Positions 33,467 through 41,481 of a stretch of 64,000 nucleotides of DNA are shown here, in pieces. Position numbers and translations under genes: made by a program. Source of the DNA: JACVRW01 sp963803085 (GTDB lineage: Bacteria; Actinomycetota; Thermoleophilia; Solirubrobacterales; Thermoleophilaceae); the NCBI GenBank assembly GCA_963803085.1, contig CAWDLE010000010.1:248001-312000 (forward strand), written 5' to 3'. Numbering within the stretch: the first letter of the stretch is position 1; each line of letters opens with the position of its first letter. The notes beneath the pieces are model-generated. The model did not search any database. It was not told where the DNA came from and was given only the letters and a program-made list of their open reading frames with translations.

Positions 33467-33940
33467 CTACAGGAGGTCGGCGAACCTCTGGAGGTACAGC
33501 GGCCAGCCCTGGTCTCCGTGCACGCCCTCGCGCACGCCTTCCCAGCCCTCGCCGTGGCGGTCAAGGTCGCGGTGTTCCAATTCGATCCGGGTGCGCTCGG
33601 GGGTTTCGGAGATGAACCGGACCTCCACCTCGCTCGTCTTGTCTGGGTCGGTCTCGATCTGCCAGTACGGGCTGATGTCCCAGCTGAACACAACACGGTT
33701 GGGCGGCTCGAACGTGAGCACGCGAGCCCAGCGGCACTCGCTCCCGTCGACCCCTCGGTCAAAGATGTGCCCACCGGCATGCGCCTCGAAGACCGTCTCC
33801 GCGATGTCAACCTGGAGCATGTTGTGCTCGCGCGGCTTGAAACTGCCGAAGTCCTCGGTGAAGACCGAGAAGGCGCGCTCGATCGGCGCGTCGACAACGA
33901 TCGAGTTCTGGATGGAAGTGTCGGATGCCTGTGGGTTCAT
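33467..33940 (-). CDS. SRPBCC / AHSA1-like protein
   Basis: 157 residues from ATG 33940. START-like SRPBCC fold: SIVVDAPIERAFSVFTEDFG, a long hydrophobic-cavity sheet with RWARVLTFEPPNRVVFSWDI, TSEVEVRFISETPERTRIEL and the C-terminal helix GVHGDQGWPLYLQRFADLL. This is the AHSA1-type domain that in such pairs is regulated by the adjoining ArsR-type gene; its ligand is unknown. Its ATG overlaps the ArsR gene stop by 4 bp. Confidence 0.87.
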   Translation of the reverse strand: MNPQASDTSIQNSIVVDAPIERAFSVFTEDFGSFKPREHNMLQVDIAETVFEAHAGGHIFDRGVDGSECRWARVLTFEPPNRVVFSWDISPYWQIETDPDKTSEVEVRFISETPERTRIELEHRDLDRHGEGWEGVREGVHGDQGWPLYLQRFADLL

Positions 33941-34257
33941 GGAGTCTCCTTCGTCTGTTGCTCGACGGCCGTCTTGAAACCGGCGAGGGCTTGGTCCCAG
34001 AAGTGGTCGAGGTAGCCGCGCATCGCGCGGAGACCGTCGGGGTCCACCTGGTAGATGCGACGGGTCCCCGCTCGCTCGTCGGTCACCAGCCGTGCGTCCT
34101 TCAGCACCTTCAGATGCTGCGAGACGGCAGGCCGGCTGATCGGAAGCTCGCTGGCGAGTTCCCCGACCGCGCGCGGGCGATCGGCTAGGCACTCGAAGAT
34201 GGCGCGCCTGGTCGGATCGCCGAGGGCGGTCCACCCGTCTGATCGGTAAGTAACCAC
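33937..34257 (-). CDS. ArsR-family transcriptional regulator
   Basis: 106 residues with a winged HTH: WTALGDPTRRAIFECLADRP, VGELASELPISRPAVSQHLK, VLKDARLVTDERAGTRRIYQ. There are no metal-binding cysteines, so it belongs to the non-metal ArsR group that is usually paired with an AHSA1/SRPBCC gene, as here (ATGA overlap). It most likely represses its own operon. Confidence 0.9.
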   Translation of the reverse strand: MVTYRSDGWTALGDPTRRAIFECLADRPRAVGELASELPISRPAVSQHLKVLKDARLVTDERAGTRRIYQVDPDGLRAMRGYLDHFWDQALAGFKTAVEQQTKETP

Positions 34258-34317
34258 GAACGGTAAGTCTAGCCTTACGTATGGCCGAGGTCAAGCCAAG
34301 GGCCGACGCCGGCGCGT

Positions 34318-35244
34318 CTAGGTGTCCTGGGTCAGCGCGACAGGATCGCCGCTACGGAGCAGATCGTGCATCTCCTCAGGCAGGAAGGGCAGGTCGAGCA
34401 GGCTGAGCTTGACCGTGCTGCGGCGCTGGTAGCGCTCAGGGTCCAGCCGCACCACGAGGCCAGCCCGCGGTCGCAGGCGAACTTCGAGCGCCTCGCCGGG
34501 CTGCATCCGTCGCACGATCGTGCCGTCCACCTGAAGCGCCGGTTGGCCGCTGCCGTCCTCCAGCATCAACGCGATCGGCTCGGCGCCCGAGATCACAGCC
34601 GGCCGGGAGATGCCGGATATCGGCGCCACGGGGCTGATGACCACGGCGTCGAGCATCGGCGACACAAGTGGCCCTCCCGCCGCGTACGAATACGCCGTAG
34701 AGCCGATCGGCGTGGCAATAACAAGAGCGTCGCAGCGGTATCGCCCACTCGCGCGCCCCATCACGGTCAGCGACGCCTGTACCGCTCCCTCGCCGGGCAC
34801 GCTGGCGAGGGCGATGTCGTTGAACGCGATCGACTCGTCGCCTCCATCTGTCAGCACCGCCGCGCTGTGTTCCTCGATGGTGTAGTCGCCCATCTCGAGC
34901 CGGTCGAGCGCGGCGTCGAGCTCGTGCGGCTCGACCTCGACCAGGAAGCCGAGGTTTCCGAGGTTCACGCCGAGGATGGGGACGGGCCGCTGCGCCACGA
35001 GTCGCAGCGCGCCGAGCATCGTGCCGTCGCCGCCGAGACTGATCAACGTGTCGGCCTGATCGACCAGCTCAGCCTCGCTCACCGGCTCTACATCGTCGGG
35101 TAAGCGCGCGGCGTGCCGGGCGTCGGCGATCACCTGTTTGCCGTGTGACCGCGCCCAGCTCGTGAGCTTCTCGACCACCATCGTCGGGTCGCTGCTCGGA
35201 TGCAGGACGAGCCCCAGTCGCCCACTCGGCTCGAGCGTCGGCAT
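34318..35244 (-). CDS. nadK: NAD kinase (PpnK/NadK)
   Basis: 308 residues from ATG 35244. Key motifs are TLISLGGDGTMLGALRLV (the GGDG catalytic loop), GVNLGNLGFLVEVEP, FNDIALASVPGEG, the conserved DALVIATPIGSTAYSYAAGG and GPLVSPML. It phosphorylates NAD to NADP, an essential step. The gene stands alone between the ArsR and EamA genes, without recN or a TlyA-type methylase beside it. Confidence 0.93.
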   Translation of the reverse strand: MPTLEPSGRLGLVLHPSSDPTMVVEKLTSWARSHGKQVIADARHAARLPDDVEPVSEAELVDQADTLISLGGDGTMLGALRLVAQRPVPILGVNLGNLGFLVEVEPHELDAALDRLEMGDYTIEEHSAAVLTDGGDESIAFNDIALASVPGEGAVQASLTVMGRASGRYRCDALVIATPIGSTAYSYAAGGPLVSPMLDAVVISPVAPISGISRPAVISGAEPIALMLEDGSGQPALQVDGTIVRRMQPGEALEVRLRPRAGLVVRLDPERYQRRSTVKLSLLDLPFLPEEMHDLLRSGDPVALTQDT

Positions 35245-35307
35245 GGCGACGACGCTAGCCACCACGCCCAAAGGCGTCAAATGCGCAGGTCGGCGAGCCG
35301 CCCTTCC

Positions 35308-36219
35308 CTAGTGCGGTGCCGGGAGCGCCCGCTCCTCTTGCAGCTCGGGTGGCGGCGCCGCGCGCGTCTGAATGAGGATCGCGACGATCACGATGGCCCC
35401 GCCGACGAGCGTGAGCGTGCCAGGGCGCTCGTCGAGCGCAAGCCATACCCACACGGGACCGAGCACCACCTCGAGCAGCGTGATGAGGCCTACCTGAGCG
35501 GCCGGTATCAGCCGCGCGCCAACCGTGAGCAAGGCAAAGCCAAGTCCGATCTGACCGATGCCGAGTGCGGCGAGCCAGACGATGTCGTCGCCACCGATCT
35601 CGCCGGGAGCGGCGAAGGGAAGGAAGACGGCGACGAGGATGACCTGCGAGAGGCAGGTGGCGGGCGCCATCGAGACGTCGTGGCGCCAGCGGGTGATCAC
35701 GATCATCAGCGCGAAGGCGAGTGCCACGAGGAACGAGAGGCCGTCGCCCGCCAGGTTGCCCTCCCCGGGCGCCCCCAGCATTACGGCGACGCCGGCCAAC
35801 GCCAGGGCCATCGCCAGCGCCGTGCGCCGGGTTATCGGCTCGCCGAGCGTCACCCGGGCGAGCAGGGCGGCGAGCACGGGCGAGACGGCCAGGATGAATA
35901 GGACGCGTGCGACGCTCGTGTGGTTGAGGGCGGCGATGAAGCCGGCCGACGCGATGGCGACGCACACCGCCACGGCGACGCCCGCGAGTCCGACCGATCT
36001 GAACGCGTGCACCACACGCCCGCGCTCGACGATCGCGACATAAACCAGCAGGGCGGCGCCGGCGAACGCGGCTCGGCCGAAGACCTGGGTCGACGTGTCG
36101 AGCGTCAGCTGGCGCTGAAGGACGCCGGCGCTCGACCATGCGACTGCGGCGAGCGCCACGTAGATCTGCCCGCGGCGTTGGCGCCGCGACGCTTCGAGCG
36201 CCACAGTCGCCGTGGTCAC
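35308..36219 (-). CDS. EamA/DMT-family transporter
   Basis: 303 residues with ten membrane helices in two EamA repeats, beginning IYVALAAVAWSSAGVLQRQL and VWLAALGIGQIGLGFALLTV. Family signatures include the NHTSVARVLFILAVSPVLAA and VGLITLLEVVLGPVWVWLAL segments. It is probably an exporter of small metabolites or amino acids; substrate unknown. It lies 24 bp after the TetR stop on the same strand, so TetR may control it. Confidence 0.87.
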   Translation of the reverse strand: MTTATVALEASRRQRRGQIYVALAAVAWSSAGVLQRQLTLDTSTQVFGRAAFAGAALLVYVAIVERGRVVHAFRSVGLAGVAVAVCVAIASAGFIAALNHTSVARVLFILAVSPVLAALLARVTLGEPITRRTALAMALALAGVAVMLGAPGEGNLAGDGLSFLVALAFALMIVITRWRHDVSMAPATCLSQVILVAVFLPFAAPGEIGGDDIVWLAALGIGQIGLGFALLTVGARLIPAAQVGLITLLEVVLGPVWVWLALDERPGTLTLVGGAIVIVAILIQTRAAPPPELQEERALPAPH

Positions 36220-36243
36220 GGGGTGAAGTATGTCGCGGGCGAC

Positions 36244-36867
36244 CTACTCCCGCATTCGGCGATCGCCGTCAGCGGCTTCGACGAGTGCGGTCACCAGCGT
36301 CGTCGCATCGGCTCGCCCGATGCCATTGGTCGAAAGCGAGTGCCAGGTTGAGAAGGCCAGGGCGTGGCGCAAGGCTCCCGTGAGGCGTTGCCGCCTTCGG
36401 CCGCGGGCTTGACGCCCGAGGGTGAGAATCTCGGCGGCTTCCTCCAGGTATGCGTGCAGCGGGGCCACGGCGTCGCGGGCGAAGTCGACGACCTCGGCGT
36501 CGCGGAGCACGTTCCTGAACATCGGCTCGGTGCGCTCGTAGTACGCGTAGAGCTCGTCGAGGGCCAGCTCGAGTCGCTGCTGCGGATCGCGAATCGCGCG
36601 CCAGTTGCCAAGGTCGGGCCACGGGTTGGCGGTGAAGTAGTGGGTTGAGCAAGCCGCAAACAGCTCGGCCTCATTCGGAAAGTGGCGGTAGAGGGTGCGG
36701 CGCTCCACGCCCGCTCTCTCGGCGACCGCGCTCAACGTCGTGCGGGACGGCCCGAGGGTTCCATGCAGGTCGATCGCCGCCTCGGTGATCCGCAGGCGCG
36801 TCTCGCCCACCTGCTCGGCACGCTTCTTCAGCTCGTACTTGCGCTTTGGGGAAATTTCGCGACTCAC
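36244..36867 (-). CDS. TetR-family regulator
   Basis: 207 residues from GTG 36867; the frame is open further to 36930, but that part would cover the divergent promoter. N-terminal HTH: RITEAAIDLHGTLGPSRTTL, SAVAERAGVERRTLYRHFPN. The ligand domain is all-helical (LELALDELYAYYERTEPMFR ...). It is divergent from the NTF2-like gene at 36957 and upstream of the EamA gene, which are its likely targets. Confidence 0.87.
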   Translation of the reverse strand: MSREISPKRKYELKKRAEQVGETRLRITEAAIDLHGTLGPSRTTLSAVAERAGVERRTLYRHFPNEAELFAACSTHYFTANPWPDLGNWRAIRDPQQRLELALDELYAYYERTEPMFRNVLRDAEVVDFARDAVAPLHAYLEEAAEILTLGRQARGRRRQRLTGALRHALAFSTWHSLSTNGIGRADATTLVTALVEAADGDRRMRE

Positions 36868-36883
36868 AATCGTGTTATCAATC

Positions 36884-36912
36884 TTGACACATCGCGCAGA
36901 AGAAGGTACGGT
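36884..36912 (+). promoter_or_regulatory. Candidate sigma-70-type promoter for the NTF2-like gene
   Basis: TTGACA (36884-36889), a 17-bp spacer and TACGGT (36907-36912) lie 45 bp before the ATG at 36957. The interval is also within the TetR promoter region, so TetR could repress both directions. Confidence 0.5.
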
Positions 36913-36956
36913 CGCCATTCCATAACTCACTACTGTATACCGAAAGGAGCGTCCGT

Positions 36957-37331
36957 ATGTCCACCGCTACGCCCGAGCAGGTTCTCGAGTCGATCGTGAC
37001 CGGGATCAACTCCGGGGATCTCGAGAGCCTCATGCCCCTGTACGAGACCGAGGCGGGGTTCGCTGGTGAGCCCGGCGTCCTTGCTCACCGCGCCCCTGGG
37101 ATCGGCGAGGCCCTGTCCGGCTTCATCTCGATGAACGGCACGCTGAATATCGACGTGACACGGGTCCTTGAGGCGGACGACCTCGCCCTCGTGATCGGCG
37201 TCTGGTCGTTCGATGGCACGGGACCGGACGGCGAGCCGGTGCAGCTTGCGGCAAGGAACGCGGATGTCCTGCGTCGTCAGCGCGACGGCACCTGGCGTTT
37301 CGTGATCGACAACCCGTGGGGAACGGACTGA
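36957..37331 (+). CDS. NTF2-like / SnoaL-type small protein
   Basis: 124 residues with a GAAAGGAG ribosome site before ATG 36957. NTF2-like fold: PEQVLESIVTGINSGDLESL, MPLYETEAGFAGEPGVLAHR, a central sheet, and DVLRRQRDGTWRFVIDNPWG with the family's typical 'dGtWrf..DnPwg' end. Role unknown; possibly the target of the divergent TetR. Confidence 0.85.
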   Translation: MSTATPEQVLESIVTGINSGDLESLMPLYETEAGFAGEPGVLAHRAPGIGEALSGFISMNGTLNIDVTRVLEADDLALVIGVWSFDGTGPDGEPVQLAARNADVLRRQRDGTWRFVIDNPWGTD

Positions 37332-37350
37332 ACAGCCGAGTGGGAAGGAG

Positions 37351-37386
37351 CTCTGAGGCCCGTCACCAGCCGGGCGGGCCTCAGAG
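37351..37386. terminator. Bidirectional terminator hairpin
   Basis: CTCTGAGGCCCG (37351-37362) pairs with CGGGCCTCAGAG (37375-37386): a 12-bp stem with a 12-nt loop, between two convergent genes. No T-run is evident. The right arm includes the stop codon of the 37381-37776 gene. Confidence 0.6.
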
Positions 37387-37776
37387 GCCCGCGGCTTCGA
37401 GGGCGTCGTTCGTGGACAGGAACGACTTTGCCCAAATGGCCTTCTCGCCCTCGAACGCGACTAGGACGGCAACGGGTTGGTCGATCGGGACGCCGCTGGC
37501 AGCCCCCCGCCCGGTGATGCGCGCGTGCACGAGCACATACTTGCCGAGGTCGACGATGTCCTCAGTCTCGAAGCGATAGTCCGCCCAGGTCTCGAGGGCA
37601 TCCGCCCGCAGCCCCCGCATCCCCTCGGCGCTCTTGTAGACCCGATCGGGATAAAGGGCCTGCAGCTCGAAGTCGGCTGCAAGGCCAACTCGCAGAAGCG
37701 CTTCCAACGCCTCCGTGTCGTCCCGCGCCCGTGCCTCGCTGACTTCACGAAGCCACTCGACGTTCTCCTGCGACAT
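37381..37776 (-). CDS. SnoaL-like small protein
   Basis: 131 residues from ATG 37776; the frame extends upstream with arginine-rich sequence that is unlikely to be coding. NTF2/SnoaL-like: SQENVEWLREVSEARARDDT, EALEALLRVGLAADFELQAL, YRFETEDIVDLGKYVLVHAR, PVAVLVAFEGEKAIWAKSF. This 'SQENVE..R' type is very common, in many copies, in Solirubrobacterales. It converges on the NTF2-like gene across a shared hairpin. Confidence 0.82.
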   Translation of the reverse strand: MSQENVEWLREVSEARARDDTEALEALLRVGLAADFELQALYPDRVYKSAEGMRGLRADALETWADYRFETEDIVDLGKYVLVHARITGRGAASGVPIDQPVAVLVAFEGEKAIWAKSFLSTNDALEAAGL

Positions 37777-37822
37777 CGCCGCCGAGTATCCCGCCTCACC
37801 GCTGACGCGGCGAACGCGCCGT

Positions 37823-38761
37823 TCACGCTTGAGAAATCGGCTCCGCCGCGGAGGCCGCTCGCGCCGGTCCACTCTGATGCTCACGCTGGAGCTGGCGCTC
37901 TGGCGCGATCCTCACCACGTTTCGGGCTAGCCCAAGCTTCTCGAGGACCGCGATCACGAATGCCGACGGGTCGAGGAGCCGCTCCCAGCGACGCAGACCG
38001 TGGGCAGCCGACCGGGGGAACGCGTGGTGGTTGTGGTGCCACGCCTCGCCGAGCGAGGGAAGGGCGAGCCAGGCGAGGTTGGTCGATTGATCGTCGGTCT
38101 TGAAGCGGCGGGTGCCGAGGAAGTGGCACAGCGAGTTGATGCTCCAGGTGATGTGGTGCACCATGAAGATCCGCACGAGCCCGCCCCAGAGCAGCCCGGT
38201 GGCGGCGCCGGCGACCGTGCCCGTGAGGGCCCAGCCGGCGAAGGCGGGGAGGGCCAGGCTGAGCAGGATGAGCAGAGGGAACTGCCGGTTGATGGTCCGC
38301 ATGCCCGGGTCGTCATAGAGGTCCTTGGCATAGCGCCGTGCGCTGGCCTGGCCCTGGGTCGAGAACAGCCAGCCCGTGTGTGCGTGCCAAAGCCCGCCGA
38401 GCACTCCCGTGACGCCGTCGCCATGGCCGACGTGGGGGCTGTGGGGATCGCCCTCCTCGTCGGTGTGCGCGTGGTGCTTGCGGTGGTCGGCAACCCAGCT
38501 CATCACGGGTCCCTGGACGGACATCGAGCCGAGGACGGCGAAGGTGTATGCGAGCGGCTTCGGCACCTGGAACGCGCGGTGGGTGAGCAGCCTGTGGAAG
38601 CCGACGGTCACGCCGATCGCGGTCAGGAGGTACATCACGGCCAGGATTCCAAGGTCCCTCGCCGACACGGCGCTGTTCCAGAGCAGCACGATCGCGACGA
38701 GAAAGGCGACGAACGGCAGCGACACCGCTACGACGTTGACGCGCTTTTCCAGTTTGGTCAT
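37823..38761 (-). CDS. Acyl-CoA / fatty-acid delta-9 desaturase
   Basis: 312 residues from ATG 38761. The three histidine boxes of membrane di-iron desaturases are present: HRLLTH (56-61), HRKHH (93-97) and HHNHH near 247. Membrane helices lie at LPFVAFLVAIVLLWN, LGILAVMYLLTAIGVTVGF, LLILLSLALPAFAGWALTG and others. It introduces a double bond in acyl chains for membrane fluidity. The C-terminal 30 residues are hydrophilic and variable. It is divergent from the PucR-type regulator (78 bp between starts). Confidence 0.92.
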   Translation of the reverse strand: MTKLEKRVNVVAVSLPFVAFLVAIVLLWNSAVSARDLGILAVMYLLTAIGVTVGFHRLLTHRAFQVPKPLAYTFAVLGSMSVQGPVMSWVADHRKHHAHTDEEGDPHSPHVGHGDGVTGVLGGLWHAHTGWLFSTQGQASARRYAKDLYDDPGMRTINRQFPLLILLSLALPAFAGWALTGTVAGAATGLLWGGLVRIFMVHHITWSINSLCHFLGTRRFKTDDQSTNLAWLALPSLGEAWHHNHHAFPRSAAHGLRRWERLLDPSAFVIAVLEKLGLARNVVRIAPERQLQREHQSGPARAASAAEPISQA

Positions 38762-38839
38762 AGCCCCAAGTATTCCCGCCGTCATCGGCTATAGGTACGC
38801 TCCCGGGCGGGAACCTGAGTCGATGTTTTACTCACTTGA

Positions 38840-40021
38840 ATGACAAAATCGCGCGAGACCGAGCCCTGGCGCGCGCTGCCGGCCGAGGTCGCCGATCTGA
38901 TCGAGCCCGAGCTCGAGGCGACCACTGACGAGATCCTCACCACGATCGCGCTCGAGGTCCCGGACTACGCGCGCCCCCTGGAGGGGTCGTTCGGGCAGGG
39001 CGTGCGCACCGGCGTATCCGAGGCGCTGCGGCAGTTTGTCGAACTGATCCGAAGCCCATCCGGGGAACGCGGTCCGGGTCGCGAGGTGTACGCCGCGCTC
39101 GGCGCCGGGGAGTTGCGAGAGGGTCGCACGCTCGACGCCCTCCAGTCGGCCTACCGCGTAGGCGCCCGGGTCGCCTGGCGGCGCCTGGCGGCCGCCGCCA
39201 CACGCGCGGGAGTCGACCCCGAGGTGCTCAGCCTGCTCGCGGAGTCGATCTTCGCCTACATCGAGGAGCTCTCGGCCGACTCGGTCGAGGGCTACGCGGA
39301 GGCTCGCTCACGGCTCGAGGGCGAGCGGCGCCACCGGCGCCGCGAGCTGGTGAGCTTGCTCGTCCGCGACCCTCCCGCCGCGGAGGCCGACCTGCGAGCT
39401 GCAGCCGAGGCGGCCGGCTGGCGCGTGCCCCGAACGGCGGCAGCGCTCGCGTGTGACGAGGAGCGGCTGGAGCGTCTCGCCGGGCGGCTGCCCACCGATG
39501 CGGTCACAGCCGCTCTGGACGGCATCGGCTGCGCGGTGATCCCCGACCCTGACGGCCCCGGCCGGCGCGCCGAAACCGATCGAGCCGTAGAGCGCGCCAG
39601 GACGCGGGCAGCGTTGGGCCCGAGCGGTCCGCTCCATGCGCTCGCCGCCTCCTGGTCGCTCGCCCGTGCCACGCTGCGAGCCGTCCAAGCCGGCGCGATC
39701 GAGGCAGCGGCCATGGTTCGAGCGGAAGACGCGCTCACCGGACTGCTGCTGTTCGAGAACGGGCCGCTCGTCGAGCGACTCGCTGCGCGCCGGCTCGCCG
39801 CGTTCGACGCTCTCACCCCGAAAGCGCGTCGGCGAATGGAGGAGACTGCGCTCGCCTACGTCCAGCACCAGGGCAACGCCGCCGCCATGTCCCGGGCGCT
39901 GGGTCTTCACGCGCAGACGGCCCGTTACCGGCTCAGCCGCCTGCGGGAGTTGCTGGGTGACACGCTCGACGACCCGGACGCGCGCTTCGAGCTCGAGCTC
40001 GCGCTGCGCGCGAGGCTCTGA
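38840..40021 (+). CDS. PucR/CdaR-type helix-turn-helix regulator
   Basis: 393 residues. The C-terminal HTH (ETALAYVQHQGNAAAMSRAL, GLHAQTARYRLSRLRELLGD) is the PucR_HTH_30 type. The N-terminus (residues 10-170) is an all-helical domain like RsbRD/PucR sensor heads: GELREGRTLDALQSAYRVGA and LAESIFAYIEELSADSVEGY. Regulators with this layout often sit divergent from acyl-CoA desaturase genes in actinobacteria, as here, so control of the desaturase is likely (inference). Confidence 0.85.
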   Translation: MTKSRETEPWRALPAEVADLIEPELEATTDEILTTIALEVPDYARPLEGSFGQGVRTGVSEALRQFVELIRSPSGERGPGREVYAALGAGELREGRTLDALQSAYRVGARVAWRRLAAAATRAGVDPEVLSLLAESIFAYIEELSADSVEGYAEARSRLEGERRHRRRELVSLLVRDPPAAEADLRAAAEAAGWRVPRTAAALACDEERLERLAGRLPTDAVTAALDGIGCAVIPDPDGPGRRAETDRAVERARTRAALGPSGPLHALAASWSLARATLRAVQAGAIEAAAMVRAEDALTGLLLFENGPLVERLAARRLAAFDALTPKARRRMEETALAYVQHQGNAAAMSRALGLHAQTARYRLSRLRELLGDTLDDPDARFELELALRARL

Positions 40022-40069
40022 AGGGCAGGTAGCGCGCCAGCCCCTGGCTCGAGTAGATCGATTCGGCCG

Positions 40070-41414
40070 TTATCGAAGCGTGATGCGCTTGGTGGTCTTG
40101 AGCCCACCCTGAGTCACGCGCAGCGTCATTCGCGCGCCCTTCAATCGGCTGCGCTTCTTGCGCCCGGCGGATGTCAGCCGCAGCCTCACCGTCACGGTCC
40201 CGGCGCGCGCTGCGTTGGTGGATCCGGTCGCGATGACGATCGGCTTCCCCCTGCGGCCCAGGATCTTCGCCAGCACGGTCCCGGAGAGCTTCACCTTGCC
40301 GGCGCGGGAGACCTTGACCTTGATGGGGACGCCCTTGGCGCGAGCCAGCGCCTTGGTCGTGAGCTTTCTCGGCAGGGTGGCCAGCGGCGCCGTGCCGCCG
40401 CCGCCGGCCGGCGGCGGGCCTGACCCGGGCGGCTGCGAGGAGGCGGGCAGGAACGCCGACACGTTCGCCCCGCCGATCGCGCCCTGCGAGGCGGTCGGCG
40501 AGATCACGACCGGAGGCGAGGTCAGCACGCACGGGTCGCCCGGTGACGTCGGCGTTCCCGCCACCTTGAGGCCCTGGTCGTCGGTCCAGGCGATGCGCGT
40601 CGCGTCGAGTGAAAGCGACGCGTCCTTGGCGACCCCGGCCGTCGGCACGAAGCAGTCGACGGCGGCAAAGTGGGCGGCCTGGTCGACGCCCTGCGGTCGC
40701 CACCACGGCGATCTTGCCGATCGTCTGCGAACCGCTCTCCCACTGCTCCAACTCGATTGCGGCGAGCTGGCCGTTCGCGGCGACGTCGGTGCGGCGAACG
40801 TCGAGTCCGGTCCCTGAGAGGTCGAGCCAGGGGGTGAAGCTCGTCCCGTACGGGGGCCGAGGTCGTCCCTGCACGTTCACCGTCGCGCCCGTGTGAGCGA
40901 TCATCCGGTTGCCGAACAGCGTCGGGTGCTCCTGGCCGGAGACGTTGATCGGATCGAGCGAGCTGTTCGTCACAGGCCGGACGTAGGTGCCCTGCGCGAA
41001 GCTGATCGGACAGCACGAGCTGCTGTTCGAGTAGCCGTAGACCATGTGCACGCCGTCCGCGGTCACGTCGAAGCCGAGCGGGTAGACGTACGAGGTCCAT
41101 CCGCTGGGGGCGTTGAGCGGCCCCTCGACGGTGGACGTGCCGTTCGGCTCCCAGACCTTGAACCACGAAAAGCGCGAGATTCGGCCGGGGAAGTTGCGCG
41201 CGGCGACGATCCGACCGCTGTCGGAGGCCGCCACGGCGAGCCACTTCTCCGTCTCGCCGGAGGGATTGACCACGTGCGTTGCCAGGCGGGTCTTCTGCGT
41301 CCCGTCGAGTGACGAGAGCCAGACCTCGCCACCGTCGATATAGGCGATCGAAGCGGCACCAGCCGCCGGGGCCATGGTGAGCAGGAAGAGGACCGCGATG
41401 AGGGCCGAGCGCAT
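40070..41414 (-). CDS. Secreted TolB-like beta-propeller with Ig-like tail, frame broken
   Basis: Signal peptide from ATG 41414 (LIAVLFLLTMAPAAGA), then propeller-like strands (IAYIDGGEVWLSSLDGTQKT, DVTADGVHMVYGYSNSSSCC, NVSGQEHPTLFGNRMIAHTG). The frame breaks near 40690 after GKIAVVAT and continues as AHFAAVDCFVPTAGVAKDAS, LSLDATRIAWTDDQGLKVAG. The tail is proline/glycine-rich, then has a basic sheet (ALARAKGVPIKVKVSRAGKV ... SRLKGARMTLRVTQGG) typical of secreted proteins in Solirubrobacterales. The length implies one extra base. Repaired product about 447 residues; function unknown. Confidence 0.7.
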
Positions 41415-41481
41415 AGCTCACCGACGTTCGCGGCATAAGCGGCAACCCGCATCAGGGAAAGCACGGAAGTTGCCGCGTAGC

